DNA from: JBFEYJ01 sp041563315
GTDB taxonomy: Bacteria; Pseudomonadota; Gammaproteobacteria; Thiohalomonadales; Thiohalomonadaceae
Length of the DNA stretch: 12,147 nucleotides
NCBI GenBank assembly: GCA_041563315.1
Contig: JBFFNE010000088.1
Span: 1 to 12,147 of the forward strand
Direction of reading: 5' to 3'
A model generated the notes under the pieces. It was not told where the DNA came from. It ran no database searches and saw only the letters and a program-made list of their open reading frames with translations. This document shows positions 1-6,027 of this stretch, one piece after another (position 1 is the first letter of the stretch; each line of letters starts with the position of its first letter). Both the position numbers and the translations under genes were made by a program.

Positions 1-1
1 A

Positions 2-78
2 TGGCGCCCCGGAGAGGATTCGAACCTCTGGCCTTCCCCTTAGGAGGGGGACGCTCTATCCAGCTGAGCTACCGGGGC
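2..78 (-). tRNA. tRNA-Arg (anticodon CCT)
   Basis: Read on the minus strand this folds as a complete 77-nt cloverleaf. It has acceptor GCCCCGG/CCGGGGC, D arm GCTC/GAGC, anticodon stem TCCCC/GGGGA around loop CTCCTAA (anticodon CCT), T arm AGAGG-TTCGAAT-CCTCT, discriminator G and an encoded CCA. It reads AGG codons. It lies last in the csrA / tRNA-Ser / tRNA-Arg / tRNA-Arg series; its terminator would be outside the window. A weak -10-like TAAGAT is at 108-113, with only a poor -35 (TTGGCC at 133-138, spacing 19). Confidence 0.97.
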
Positions 79-338
79 GTGATAGTGTGAGCGCACTCAA
101 GCGCGTGATCTTAACACTTGAGAGGGGTGAACGGCCAACCTCGGATTACACACAGTAGTTAACCCTTGGAGCCTTAACTAGGGAAATCCGGATCTATTTC
201 GGTGATATCCCTTGCACGCAGAAGGATGGCCCGCCTCACCCTGCGGGCCGGCTTTCGCCCGTTCCAAATTACCTAGTGACTCGATCTAACATCGATTTAA
301 TAACAGCCGGATGTGAAATCCTTCCAGCCGCTACAACG
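79..338. other. Intergenic stretch between two tRNA-Arg genes
   Basis: No credible coding region is seen here. The stretch should contain the promoter of tRNA-Arg(CCT), but only a weak candidate is visible (TAAGAT at 108-113, minus strand). A perfect 7-bp hairpin with an 8-nt loop, ggcccgc (228-234) and gcgggcc (243-249), lies downstream of the tRNA-Arg(ACG) terminator. It has no T tract on either side, so I do not call it a terminator. Confidence 0.4.
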
Positions 339-372
339 AAAAAGGCCCCGGTCTTTCGACTGGGGCCTTTTT
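339..372 (-). terminator. Intrinsic terminator of tRNA-Arg(ACG)
   Basis: An 11-bp perfect stem (339-349 with 362-372, aaaaaggcccc/ggggccttttt) continues inward through one G-T pair and gtc/gac to a 4-nt loop at 354-357, about 15 bp in all. On the minus strand it ends in a T run and begins 7 nt after the tRNA CCA end. Its A/T symmetry means it could also act on the plus strand. Confidence 0.9.
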
Positions 373-379
373 GCTTATA

Positions 380-456
380 TGGCGCGCCTGGAAGGATTCG
401 AACCTCCGACCGCTCGGTTCGTAGCCGAGTACTCTATCCAGCTGAGCTACAGGCGC
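380..456 (-). tRNA. tRNA-Arg (anticodon ACG)
   Basis: This is a complete 77-nt cloverleaf on the minus strand. It has acceptor GCGCCTG/CAGGCGC, D arm GCTC/GAGT, anticodon stem CTCGG/CCGAG around loop CTACGAA (anticodon ACG), T arm GGAGG-TTCGAAT-CCTTC with one G-T pair, and an encoded GCCA end. ACG is normally deaminated to ICG and reads CGU/CGC/CGA. It has its own promoter upstream (469-497) and a terminator immediately downstream. In E. coli, tRNA-Arg(ACG) genes likewise follow csrA and tRNA-Ser(GCT). Confidence 0.98.
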
Positions 457-468
457 GTAAGGCGGTGC

Positions 469-497
469 ATTATCTAGAAGGAGCCTGTTACTGTCAA
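469..497 (-). promoter_or_regulatory. Strong sigma-70-type promoter of tRNA-Arg(ACG)
   Basis: On the minus strand a perfect -35 TTGACA (492-497) is followed after exactly 17 bp by -10 GATAAT (469-474, five of six consensus bases). The predicted start lies a few bases before the tRNA at 456. The -10 is followed by the GC-rich stretch gcaccgcc, which resembles the discriminator of stringently controlled stable-RNA promoters; that last point is inference. Confidence 0.8.
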
Positions 498-570
498 GCA
501 ACTCCCAGTACTTTTTACTGCTACTGACCGAGGTTTATGCACCATCGCTCTCGTTCCACTTCATTCCCAT

Positions 571-625
571 GAAGCGGTCGAACCGGCTAATGGATTATCC
601 TGGGTTCGAATCCTCTGGGGCTTCG
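571..625 (+). other. tRNA T-arm-like fragment, possible tRNA relic
   Basis: Plus-strand positions 602-613 read gggttcgaatcc, the signature of a T arm in the orientation opposite to the three real tRNAs. The flanks gaagc (571-575) and gcttc (620-624) are complementary. The full cloverleaf is missing: the span is only 54 nt, there is no anticodon arm and no CCA, and the T stem pairs poorly. It could be a decayed tRNA, an old attachment-site scar or chance. The rest of 498-660 shows nothing else I can name. Confidence 0.2.
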
Positions 626-660
626 ACTGGCTTCCGGGTAATCTGCCGATTCTAATTTTA

Positions 661-750
661 TGGCGGAGAGCGAGGGATTCGAACCCTCGATAGAGTTACC
701 CCTATACACCCTTAGCAGGGGTGCGCCTTCAGCCACTCGGCCAGCTCTCC
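661..750 (-). tRNA. tRNA-Ser (anticodon GCT)
   Basis: This is a 90-nt class II tRNA on the minus strand. It has acceptor GGAGAGC/GCTCTCC, D arm GCC/GGC, anticodon stem CACCC/GGGTG around loop CTGCTAA (anticodon GCT), a long variable arm, T arm GAGGG-TTCGAAT-CCCTC and an encoded GCCA. It reads AGU and AGC. It lies 56 bp downstream of csrA on the same strand, and no promoter of its own is obvious, so co-transcription with csrA followed by processing is likely. csrA then tRNA-Ser(GCT) is a conserved gammaproteobacterial order. Confidence 0.98.
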
Positions 751-761
751 TTCAAACTACG

Positions 762-781
762 GGCGCAAGGATACCTGCGCC
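762..781 (-). other. Hairpin between csrA and tRNA-Ser
   Basis: The sequence ggcgcaaggatacctgcgcc folds into a stem of eight pairs with one bulged A and a 3-nt loop. No T tract follows on the minus strand, so it is unlikely to be an efficient terminator. It may mark a processing site or protect the csrA mRNA 3' end; no function is demonstrated. Confidence 0.4.
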
Positions 782-806
782 AGCGTCGAAGGTAAAGACC
801 AAATCG

Positions 807-995
807 CTAGAAATTACCCGAGTTATCATCCTTTTCACGCTGAATGCGCTCATAGATTTCTTCACGATGTACGGATACATCCTTGGGGGCGTTCACACCG
901 ATGCGCACCTGGTTTCCCTTGATGCCCAATACGGTTACCGTCACTTCATCACCAATTACGAGGGTTTCGCCCACGCGCCGTGTCAAAATCAGCAT
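807..995 (-). CDS. csrA: Carbon storage regulator CsrA (RsmA)
   Basis: This 62-residue protein matches the CsrA family over its whole length (E. coli CsrA has 61). CsrA is a small homodimeric RNA-binding protein that recognises GGA motifs in hairpin loops, usually over ribosome-binding sites, and alters translation and mRNA stability of central-metabolism, motility and biofilm genes. The N-terminal strand MLILTRR with Leu4 and Arg6 and the segment VHREEIY with Arg44 carry the known RNA-contacting positions. The start is fixed by a good Shine-Dalgarno AGGAG (1003-1007), 7 nt before the ATG. It sits downstream of lysC and upstream of tRNA-Ser. The leader carries two GGA triplets, one within the Shine-Dalgarno, consistent with the autoregulation known for this family. 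Confidence 0.98.
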   Translation of the reverse strand: MLILTRRVGETLVIGDEVTVTVLGIKGNQVRIGVNAPKDVSVHREEIYERIQREKDDNSGNF

Positions 996-1002
996 TTTTT
1001 TA

Positions 1003-1116
1003 CTCCTAGTTCAGTCCTTATACGCTAGCAGCAACACAAGTAACCAACCGGTTACCGGGTAAGCCTAGCAGGATACCCACAAGTTTCGACAATATTACTG
1101 CCTGTCCTGTGGACAA
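1003..1116 (-). promoter_or_regulatory. csrA upstream region: candidate promoters, palindrome, dual GGA
   Basis: Two promoter candidates are visible on the minus strand. One is distal: TTGTCC (1111-1116), 16 bp, TATTGT (1089-1094). The other is a proximal -10, TATAAG (1017-1022), with no good -35 at 17 bp. Between them is the inverted repeat gtaacc/ggttac (1040-1055) enclosing the 8-bp palindrome aaccggtt. Two GGA triplets, at 1015-1017 and 1004-1006, lie close to the start; the second is in the Shine-Dalgarno. Only the Shine-Dalgarno is certain. Confidence 0.35.
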
Positions 1117-1157
1117 TACGTTGGGTTATGCGGCTGAAAAATCAACCACGACTCAAT

Positions 1158-1652
1158 TCACGATATAACAGGAACTTCTTCGTCCAGGTTGAAAGCTGAA
1201 TGCAATGCACGTACACCCAGTTCCAGATACTTCTCATCAACCACAACCGAAATCTTGATTTCGGAGGTGGAGATCATGCGGATATTAATACCCTCTTTAG
1301 CCAGTGCCTCGAACATGGTACTGGCGATTCCCGCATGGGAACGCATCCCTACACCAACCAGTGAAATCTTGACGATTTTGTTATCGCCGGCAACTTCACG
1401 CGCCCCCAGTTCCCTGGCAGTCCCCTCCAGGATATTGAGTGCCTTTTCGTAATCATTGCGGTGAACTGTAAAGGTAAAGTCGGTAGTGGCATCGGCACCG
1501 ATATTCTGCACGATCATATCGACTTCAACGTTAGCATCACCGATGGGGCCCAGGATGCGGTAAGCAACCCCGGGTTGATCGGGAACACCCTGGATGGTCA
1601 ACTTGGCCTCATCACGATTAAATGCGATACCGGATATCAGCGCTTCTTCCAT
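1158..1652 (-). CDS. Internal start: putative aspartokinase beta subunit
   Basis: Within lysC, Met249 (ATG at 1650-1652) is preceded by the purine-rich Shine-Dalgarno-like gaggaag, 5 nt upstream. Initiation here would give a 164-residue protein beginning MEEALISGIAF and containing only the two ACT regulatory domains. In Bacillus subtilis, Corynebacterium glutamicum and pseudomonads, aspartokinase is alpha2beta2, with beta made from an in-frame start at this same point between the kinase and ACT domains. Start context and position are seen in the sequence; actual production is inferred by homology. Confidence 0.6.
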   Translation of the reverse strand: MEEALISGIAFNRDEAKLTIQGVPDQPGVAYRILGPIGDANVEVDMIVQNIGADATTDFTFTVHRNDYEKALNILEGTARELGAREVAGDNKIVKISLVGVGMRSHAGIASTMFEALAKEGINIRMISTSEIKISVVVDEKYLELGVRALHSAFNLDEEVPVIS

Positions 1653-2396
1653 CCCATCTTCCTCATATGTGATCAACGTGCCTGGCCCCTCTTTCCCTTC
1701 AAAGGAAGAGAGCACGCGCAGCGGTACATTAAACTTTCCTGCAAATTCAACGGAGCGAATCTGCAACACTTTTGAGCCGAGGCTTGCCATCTCCAGCATC
1801 TCCTCAAAGGTGATGCGATCCAATCGGCGGGCAGTTGATACCACCCTCGGATCAGTGGTGTAGACACCGTCCACATCGGTGTAGATCTGACATTCGTCGG
1901 CCTTGAGTGCCGCTGCCAAGGCGACCGCGGTGGTATCGGATCCGCCACGGCCCAAGGTAGTGATATTACCGTGTTCATCGACACCCTGGAAACCGGCAAC
2001 GACCACTACCCGCCCCAGCTCCAGGTCATGGCGTATCTTGCTCTCGTCGATATCGAGGATGCGCGCCTTGTTGTGCGCACTGTCTGTGAGGATATGCACC
2101 TGACTACCGGTATAGGAACGGGCATCACAACCAAGGCGCTTTAACGCCATGGCCAGCAGGGCGATTGTCACCTGCTCGCCGGTCGAGAGCAGCACGTCGG
2201 TCTCTCGTGGATCAAGCTCTGAGTTGATGGCGGTAGCCAGTTCAAGCAGGCGATTGGTTTCGCCGCTCATCGCCGAGACCACCACCACGACGTCATGCTG
2301 TTGATCACGAAAGTTCTTGACCTTACGCGCGACGTTCTCGATGCGGTCAATCGCCCCTACCGAAGTACCACCGTATTTCTGAACTATCAGTGCCAT
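1158..2396 (-). CDS. lysC: Aspartate kinase (lysine/threonine pathway)
   Basis: This is a monofunctional aspartokinase of 412 residues, the length usual for the Pseudomonas/Bacillus-type enzyme. It phosphorylates L-aspartate with ATP, the first step to lysine, threonine, methionine and diaminopimelate, in the cytoplasm. The kinase domain occupies about residues 1-245 with KYGGTSVG (7-14), GRGGSDTTA (149-157) and YTDVDGVYTTDPR (172-184). Two ACT domains follow (about 265-340 and 345-405) and bind effector amino acids for feedback control. An internal Met249 with its own Shine-Dalgarno suggests a separately made beta subunit. The ATG at 2396 fits the conserved N terminus MALIVQKYGG, but no strong Shine-Dalgarno precedes it. 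The alaS-lysC-csrA order is known from other gammaproteobacteria. Feedback specificity (Lys, Thr or both) cannot be read from the sequence. Confidence 0.97.
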   Translation of the reverse strand: MALIVQKYGGTSVGAIDRIENVARKVKNFRDQQHDVVVVVSAMSGETNRLLELATAINSELDPRETDVLLSTGEQVTIALLAMALKRLGCDARSYTGSQVHILTDSAHNKARILDIDESKIRHDLELGRVVVVAGFQGVDEHGNITTLGRGGSDTTAVALAAALKADECQIYTDVDGVYTTDPRVVSTARRLDRITFEEMLEMASLGSKVLQIRSVEFAGKFNVPLRVLSSFEGKEGPGTLITYEEDGMEEALISGIAFNRDEAKLTIQGVPDQPGVAYRILGPIGDANVEVDMIVQNIGADATTDFTFTVHRNDYEKALNILEGTARELGAREVAGDNKIVKISLVGVGMRSHAGIASTMFEALAKEGINIRMISTSEIKISVVVDEKYLELGVRALHSAFNLDEEVPVIS

Positions 2397-2621
2397 TGCA
2401 GTTTTAAACCGAAAAGTTCACAAAAGAGCGCGACTCCCGCGCCGTGAATTGCTGCCACAGAAGACACCACCCGCCGTAGACATCGCCGTCTATCGGGAAA
2501 CGCTCTGAATAAAAACCAGCAAGATGCACAGCCATGCGAGATCCATGAATTATTCGGGTTTCGTCCAAAGGGCGGAGATTAAACACCAATTTGCGCCGAA
2601 ATTAAAGAGGAATGTGACATT
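2397..2621 (-). other. alaS-lysC intergenic region
   Basis: This 225-bp stretch lies between the alaS stop and the lysC start. No intrinsic terminator with a T run is seen after alaS, and no convincing sigma-70 promoter before lysC. A small inverted repeat gcgcg/cgcgc (2428-2432 with 2438-2442) lies about 35 bp before lysC. A 61-codon TTG-initiated frame at 2404-2589 has no Shine-Dalgarno or family resemblance and is not called. I see no lysine-riboswitch signature. Confidence 0.3.
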
Positions 2622-5246
2622 TTAGACACATGTTTGCGCACGAACCCACTGATTCACTGATTGTAGCGCTGCCTCAAGCTTCTCCGGCTGGCTCCCGCCG
2701 CCCTGGGCCATATCCGGACGCCCACCGCCCTTGCCACCCACCTGCTCGGCTACCTGCTTGAGCAGGTCTCCTGCCTTGATGCGATCCGTGGCGTCTTTGG
2801 TCACACCGGCAACCAGGCTAATCCGTTCACCTTCAACCGCTGCGATGACAACCGCTGCCGTGCCCAGCTTGCTCTTGAGCTGGTCGACGATCTCACGCAG
2901 CCCCTTGGGATCGGCTCCTTCCAGTCGTGCAGCAAGTACCTTAATACCATTGATCTCTTCGGCCTGTGAAACCAGATCCGAGCCCTGACTGCTGGCCAGC
3001 TTGGCCTTGAGCTGCTCCAGCTCTTTTTCCAGCTTACGGCTGCGATCGACAAGCTGTTGAACCTTGTCGGTAACCTCTTCACGGCCGCCTTTGACCAGTT
3101 CACCTATCCGGTCGAGCTTCTCCTCCTGGACATCGAGCCAATCGAGTGCACCCTGTCCCGTCATCGCTTCAATGCGACGCACTCCGGCGGCGACACCGGC
3201 TTCACTGATGATCTTGAACAGGCCGATATCCCCGGTGCGACTGACATGGGTGCCTCCGCATAGCTCCACGGAAAAATCCCCCATGCGCAAGACGCGCACC
3301 TTATCACCGTACTTCTCGCCGAACAGTGCCATCGCACCACTTTCTCTGGCCTCATCGATAGCCATGATACGGGTTTCAACCGGCAGGTTGGCGCGGATCT
3401 GGGCATTGACCAGCTTCTCGATAGCCGCCAACTCCTCAGGTTTGAGCGCCTCGAAATGGGAAAAGTCGAAGCGCAAACGCTCGGAGGTCACCAGCGACCC
3501 CTTCTGCTGAACATGCTCGCCCAGCACCTGGCGCAAGGCCGCATGCATCAAATGGGTTGCCGAATGATTATAGGCGGTATTGCGGCGCAATGCCGAATCC
3601 ACCTCCGCCCGTACCGTGGCGCCGTTTTTCAGGCTGCCGCTGACGACAACGCCCAGGTGAACAAAAGCGGTGCCCTGCTTTTTGGTGTCCTGTACCTCGA
3701 ACACGGCCCCCTCAACCGTGAGGCGGCCACAGTCACCGGCCTGGCCACCGGATTCAGCGTAAAAGGGGGTCTTGTCCAGTACCACCATACCGCGCTCGCC
3801 CTCTGCCAGCTCGGTCACGACCTGACCTTCACGTACCAGGGCAATAATGATGGCGTTATCTTCCACTTGTTCGTAGCCGGTGAATTCGGTGCTGGCGTCT
3901 ATCTCGACACCCTCGCCGTAACCGGCATCGAAGTGGCTGGCGGCACGGGCACGCTCACGCTGCGCGGACATCGCCTGCTCGAAACCGACCATATCAACAC
4001 TCAGGCCGCGCTCACGGGCAACATCGGCGGTCAAATCGACCGGAAAACCGTAGGTATCGTAAAGCTTGAATACGGCTTCACCCGGGATCTCCTTGCCGAC
4101 AAGGCCGTTAATGGCCTCCTCCAGCAGGGCCATGCCCTGCTCCAGGGTTTCGGCAAAGCGCTCTTCTTCCTGGGCCAGCACTTTCTCCACCTGGGCCTGA
4201 GTCCGGGCCAGTTCCGGATAGGCCTCGCCCATCTCAGTCACCAGCGGTGCCACCAACTTGTGGAAGAAGCTGCCGTTGATGCCCAGCTTGTGTCCATGGC
4301 GGATGGCCCGGCGGATAATACGGCGCAGCACATAGCCGCGTCCCTCGTTGGAGGGGATCACCCCGTCGGTAACGAGGAAGGCGCAGGAGCGGATGTGGTC
4401 TGCGATCACCTTGAGCGAAGCGTTTTCCAGATCCTCAGTGCCCGCCAACGTTGCCGCCGCCTTGATCAGGTTCTGGAACAGATCGATTTCATAGTTGGAG
4501 TGAACGTTCTGCAGTACCGCAGCGAGACGCTCCAATCCCATGCCGGTATCGACCGAGGGTTTGGGCAGCGGATTCATGTTGCCGTCCTTGTCCCGGTCGA
4601 ACTGCATGAATACCAGGTTCCAGATCTCGATATAGCGGTCGCCGTCCTCCTCGGGGGTACCGGGAGGTCCGCCCCAGATCTCGGGACCGTGGTCATAAAA
4701 AATCTCGGTACAGGGGCCGCAGGGACCGGTATCGCCCATCGACCAGAAATTGTCGCTGTCGTATTTCTTGCCAGGCTTGTCGCCGATGCGGGTAATGCGG
4801 CTGGGGTCGACGCCGACTTCCTTGAGCCAGATCTCCGCCGCCTCACCATCCTCCTCGTAGACGGTTACCCACAGCTTCTCGGCAGGCAGCTTGCAGGTCT
4901 CGGTGAGAAACTCCCATGCAAAGCGGATGGCATCGTGCTTAAAGTAGTCACCGAAGCTGAAATTGCCCAGCATCTCAAAAAAGGTATGGTGACGGGCGGT
5001 GTAACCGACGTTCTCCAGGTCATTGTGCTTCCCGCCGGCACGTACGCAGCGCTGCACCGAGGTGGCACGACTGTAGGGGCGCTTGTCGTTGCCAAGGAAG
5101 ACATCTTTGAACTGCACCATCCCGGCATTGGTGAAAAGCAGGGTCGGGTCGTTACCGGGCACCAGTGGGCTGGAGGCGACGACCTCATGTCCCTTGCCTG
5201 CAAAAAAGTCCAAAAAAGCCCTGCGGATCTCTGCGCTGCTGTTCAT
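2622..5246 (-). CDS. alaS: Alanyl-tRNA synthetase
   Basis: This is a full-length AlaRS of 874 residues (E. coli has 876). It charges tRNA-Ala and hydrolyses misacylated Ser- or Gly-tRNA-Ala. Residues 1-460 form the class II catalytic and tRNA-recognition part, with RCVRAGGKHNDLENVG (66-81) and GDTGPCGPCTEI (171-182). The editing domain carries the zinc motif HSATH (His561, His565) with CGGTH (Cys663, His667). A charged coiled coil spans about 720-755, followed by the C-Ala domain with a glycine-rich stretch (838-851). All key residues are present. It lies 32 bp downstream of recX on the same strand, so co-transcription is plausible. The ATG at 5246 fits the family N terminus MNSSAEIRRAFLDFF, although only a weak Shine-Dalgarno is present. 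Confidence 0.99.
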   Translation of the reverse strand: MNSSAEIRRAFLDFFAGKGHEVVASSPLVPGNDPTLLFTNAGMVQFKDVFLGNDKRPYSRATSVQRCVRAGGKHNDLENVGYTARHHTFFEMLGNFSFGDYFKHDAIRFAWEFLTETCKLPAEKLWVTVYEEDGEAAEIWLKEVGVDPSRITRIGDKPGKKYDSDNFWSMGDTGPCGPCTEIFYDHGPEIWGGPPGTPEEDGDRYIEIWNLVFMQFDRDKDGNMNPLPKPSVDTGMGLERLAAVLQNVHSNYEIDLFQNLIKAAATLAGTEDLENASLKVIADHIRSCAFLVTDGVIPSNEGRGYVLRRIIRRAIRHGHKLGINGSFFHKLVAPLVTEMGEAYPELARTQAQVEKVLAQEEERFAETLEQGMALLEEAINGLVGKEIPGEAVFKLYDTYGFPVDLTADVARERGLSVDMVGFEQAMSAQRERARAASHFDAGYGEGVEIDASTEFTGYEQVEDNAIIIALVREGQVVTELAEGERGMVVLDKTPFYAESGGQAGDCGRLTVEGAVFEVQDTKKQGTAFVHLGVVVSGSLKNGATVRAEVDSALRRNTAYNHSATHLMHAALRQVLGEHVQQKGSLVTSERLRFDFSHFEALKPEELAAIEKLVNAQIRANLPVETRIMAIDEARESGAMALFGEKYGDKVRVLRMGDFSVELCGGTHVSRTGDIGLFKIISEAGVAAGVRRIEAMTGQGALDWLDVQEEKLDRIGELVKGGREEVTDKVQQLVDRSRKLEKELEQLKAKLASSQGSDLVSQAEEINGIKVLAARLEGADPKGLREIVDQLKSKLGTAAVVIAAVEGERISLVAGVTKDATDRIKAGDLLKQVAEQVGGKGGGRPDMAQGGGSQPEKLEAALQSVNQWVRAQTCV

Positions 5247-5278
5247 TCAATTACCCAAATACGTTGTGACCAAGTTGT

Positions 5279-5749
5279 TCATTTATTATCGATCGCCGCG
5301 GCGATCTGCTCGTGAGTGAAACCGCGATATTGCATAAAGCGCAACCGTTTCGCCCTCTCCTTGATATCCGCTATTGGCCTGTTGCCAAACTTCCTGGCGT
5401 AGACCGCCTCGGCCCGCTCGAACCAATCGATCTCCCCTGCGGCCTCGGCCTGGCGGAGACTGGCCGAGATAAGGCTATCATCGATCCCCCGCTCACCCAG
5501 CTCAGCAGCGATGCGCTGGGGACCATAGCCTTTCTCGCTGCGCTGGCGCAGGTAAGCCTCGGCGAAGCGCTCGTCACTCTGCAGCCGCTCCACCGCCAGC
5601 CGCTCAAGCACGGAGTCGATTACCGTCGTCTCAAAGCCGCGAAAACGAAGCTTACCCGCCAACTCCCGTGCAGAGTGCTCGCGTCGAGCAAGTAGTCCGA
5701 CCGAGACAGCATATGCCTCGGCATCCTTCGAAGCCGTCTCGTCACTCAT
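5279..5749 (-). CDS. recX: Regulatory protein RecX
   Basis: This 156-residue RecX protein (E. coli RecX has 166) binds RecA filaments and inhibits their extension, restraining recombinase and coprotease activity. It shows the expected tandem three-helix repeats: ARREHSARELAGKLRFRGF (21-39), DERFAEAYLRQRSEKGYGPQRI (59-80) and RLRFMQYRGFTHEQIAAAI (135-153). It lies downstream of recA on the same strand but is separated by 278 bp containing the recA terminator and a REP-like cluster. Expression is therefore by read-through, as in E. coli, or from its own promoter. A partial palindrome acact-gt-agtgt (5777-5788) lies about 30 bp before the ATG, and no clear Shine-Dalgarno is seen. Confidence 0.95.
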   Translation of the reverse strand: MSDETASKDAEAYAVSVGLLARREHSARELAGKLRFRGFETTVIDSVLERLAVERLQSDERFAEAYLRQRSEKGYGPQRIAAELGERGIDDSLISASLRQAEAAGEIDWFERAEAVYARKFGNRPIADIKERAKRLRFMQYRGFTHEQIAAAIDNK

Positions 5750-5867
5750 GGCAGTACTTGGCTTTAGATCGCAAAAACACTGTAGTGTAATTCAATCGGC
5801 GGAAAAAAGGGCAAGGGGAAAAGCGATTTGGCGGAAAAAATTCCCATAGCCGTACCTTACCTCTGCA

Positions 5868-5948
5868 GACCTTCAGGTCGGGGGAGGCGCGCCTCCGCAG
5901 CCCAATTGTGGGAGCGACCGTCCCGGTCGCGATTTGGATGAATCGCGA
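5868..5948. repeat. REP/BIME-like repeat cluster between recA and recX
   Basis: Consecutive dyad elements occur here: gacc/ggtc (5868-5879), a perfect 14-bp palindrome ggaggcgcgcctcc (5883-5896), and a 7-bp hairpin gcgaccg-tcc-cggtcgc (5914-5930). The alternative pairing tcgcgatt/aatcgcga (5927-5934 with 5941-5948) competes with the last. The segment starting tgtgggagcg (5907) and ending cgcgat resembles the REP sequences TGTGGGAGCG...CGCGAT common in Pseudomonas and related gammaproteobacteria. REP elements are usually mobilised by RAYT transposases; none is encoded here. Confidence 0.6.
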
Positions 5949-5971
5949 TCGAGATGTCTGCCCCACATGCA

Positions 5972-6001
5972 AAACGCCCACCCTAATCAGGGTGGGCGTT
6001 T
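5972..6001 (-). terminator. Intrinsic terminator of recA
   Basis: A perfect 13-bp stem, aaacgcccaccct (5972-5984) with agggtgggcgttt (5989-6001), surrounds the 4-nt loop aatc. On the minus strand it ends in TTTT and lies 26 bp after the recA stop codon. The E. coli recA-recX junction also has a terminator that lets a fraction of transcripts through. Confidence 0.92.
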
Positions 6002-6027
6002 ATATTACAGCCGGATCGTGCTACCGA

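Noticed and set aside
228..249. Hairpin ggcccgc/gcgggcc as a terminator
   Set aside because: No T tract on either strand, and the tRNA already has a much better terminator at 339-372.
276..1028. Two plus-strand frames (276-527 and 660-1028)
   Set aside because: They run antisense through tRNA genes and csrA; their apparent peptides are translations of tRNA sequence.
2404..2589. 61-codon minus-strand frame between alaS and lysC
   Set aside because: TTG start, no Shine-Dalgarno, no family resemblance; more likely untranslated lysC upstream sequence.
2397..2621. Lysine riboswitch upstream of lysC
   Set aside because: lysC leaders can carry one, but I could not recognise the conserved junction elements of the lysine riboswitch and no terminator or anti-terminator pair is visible.
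3456..5315. 619-codon open frame on the plus strand
   Set aside because: It lies antisense to alaS, which matches its family end to end with all catalytic motifs. The predicted protein has no recognisable domain, and long antisense frames are a side effect of GC-rich codon usage.
5777..5788. acactgtagtgt near recX as a LexA box
   Set aside because: It contains CTGT but lacks ACAG at the required 8-bp spacing; at most a partial palindrome.
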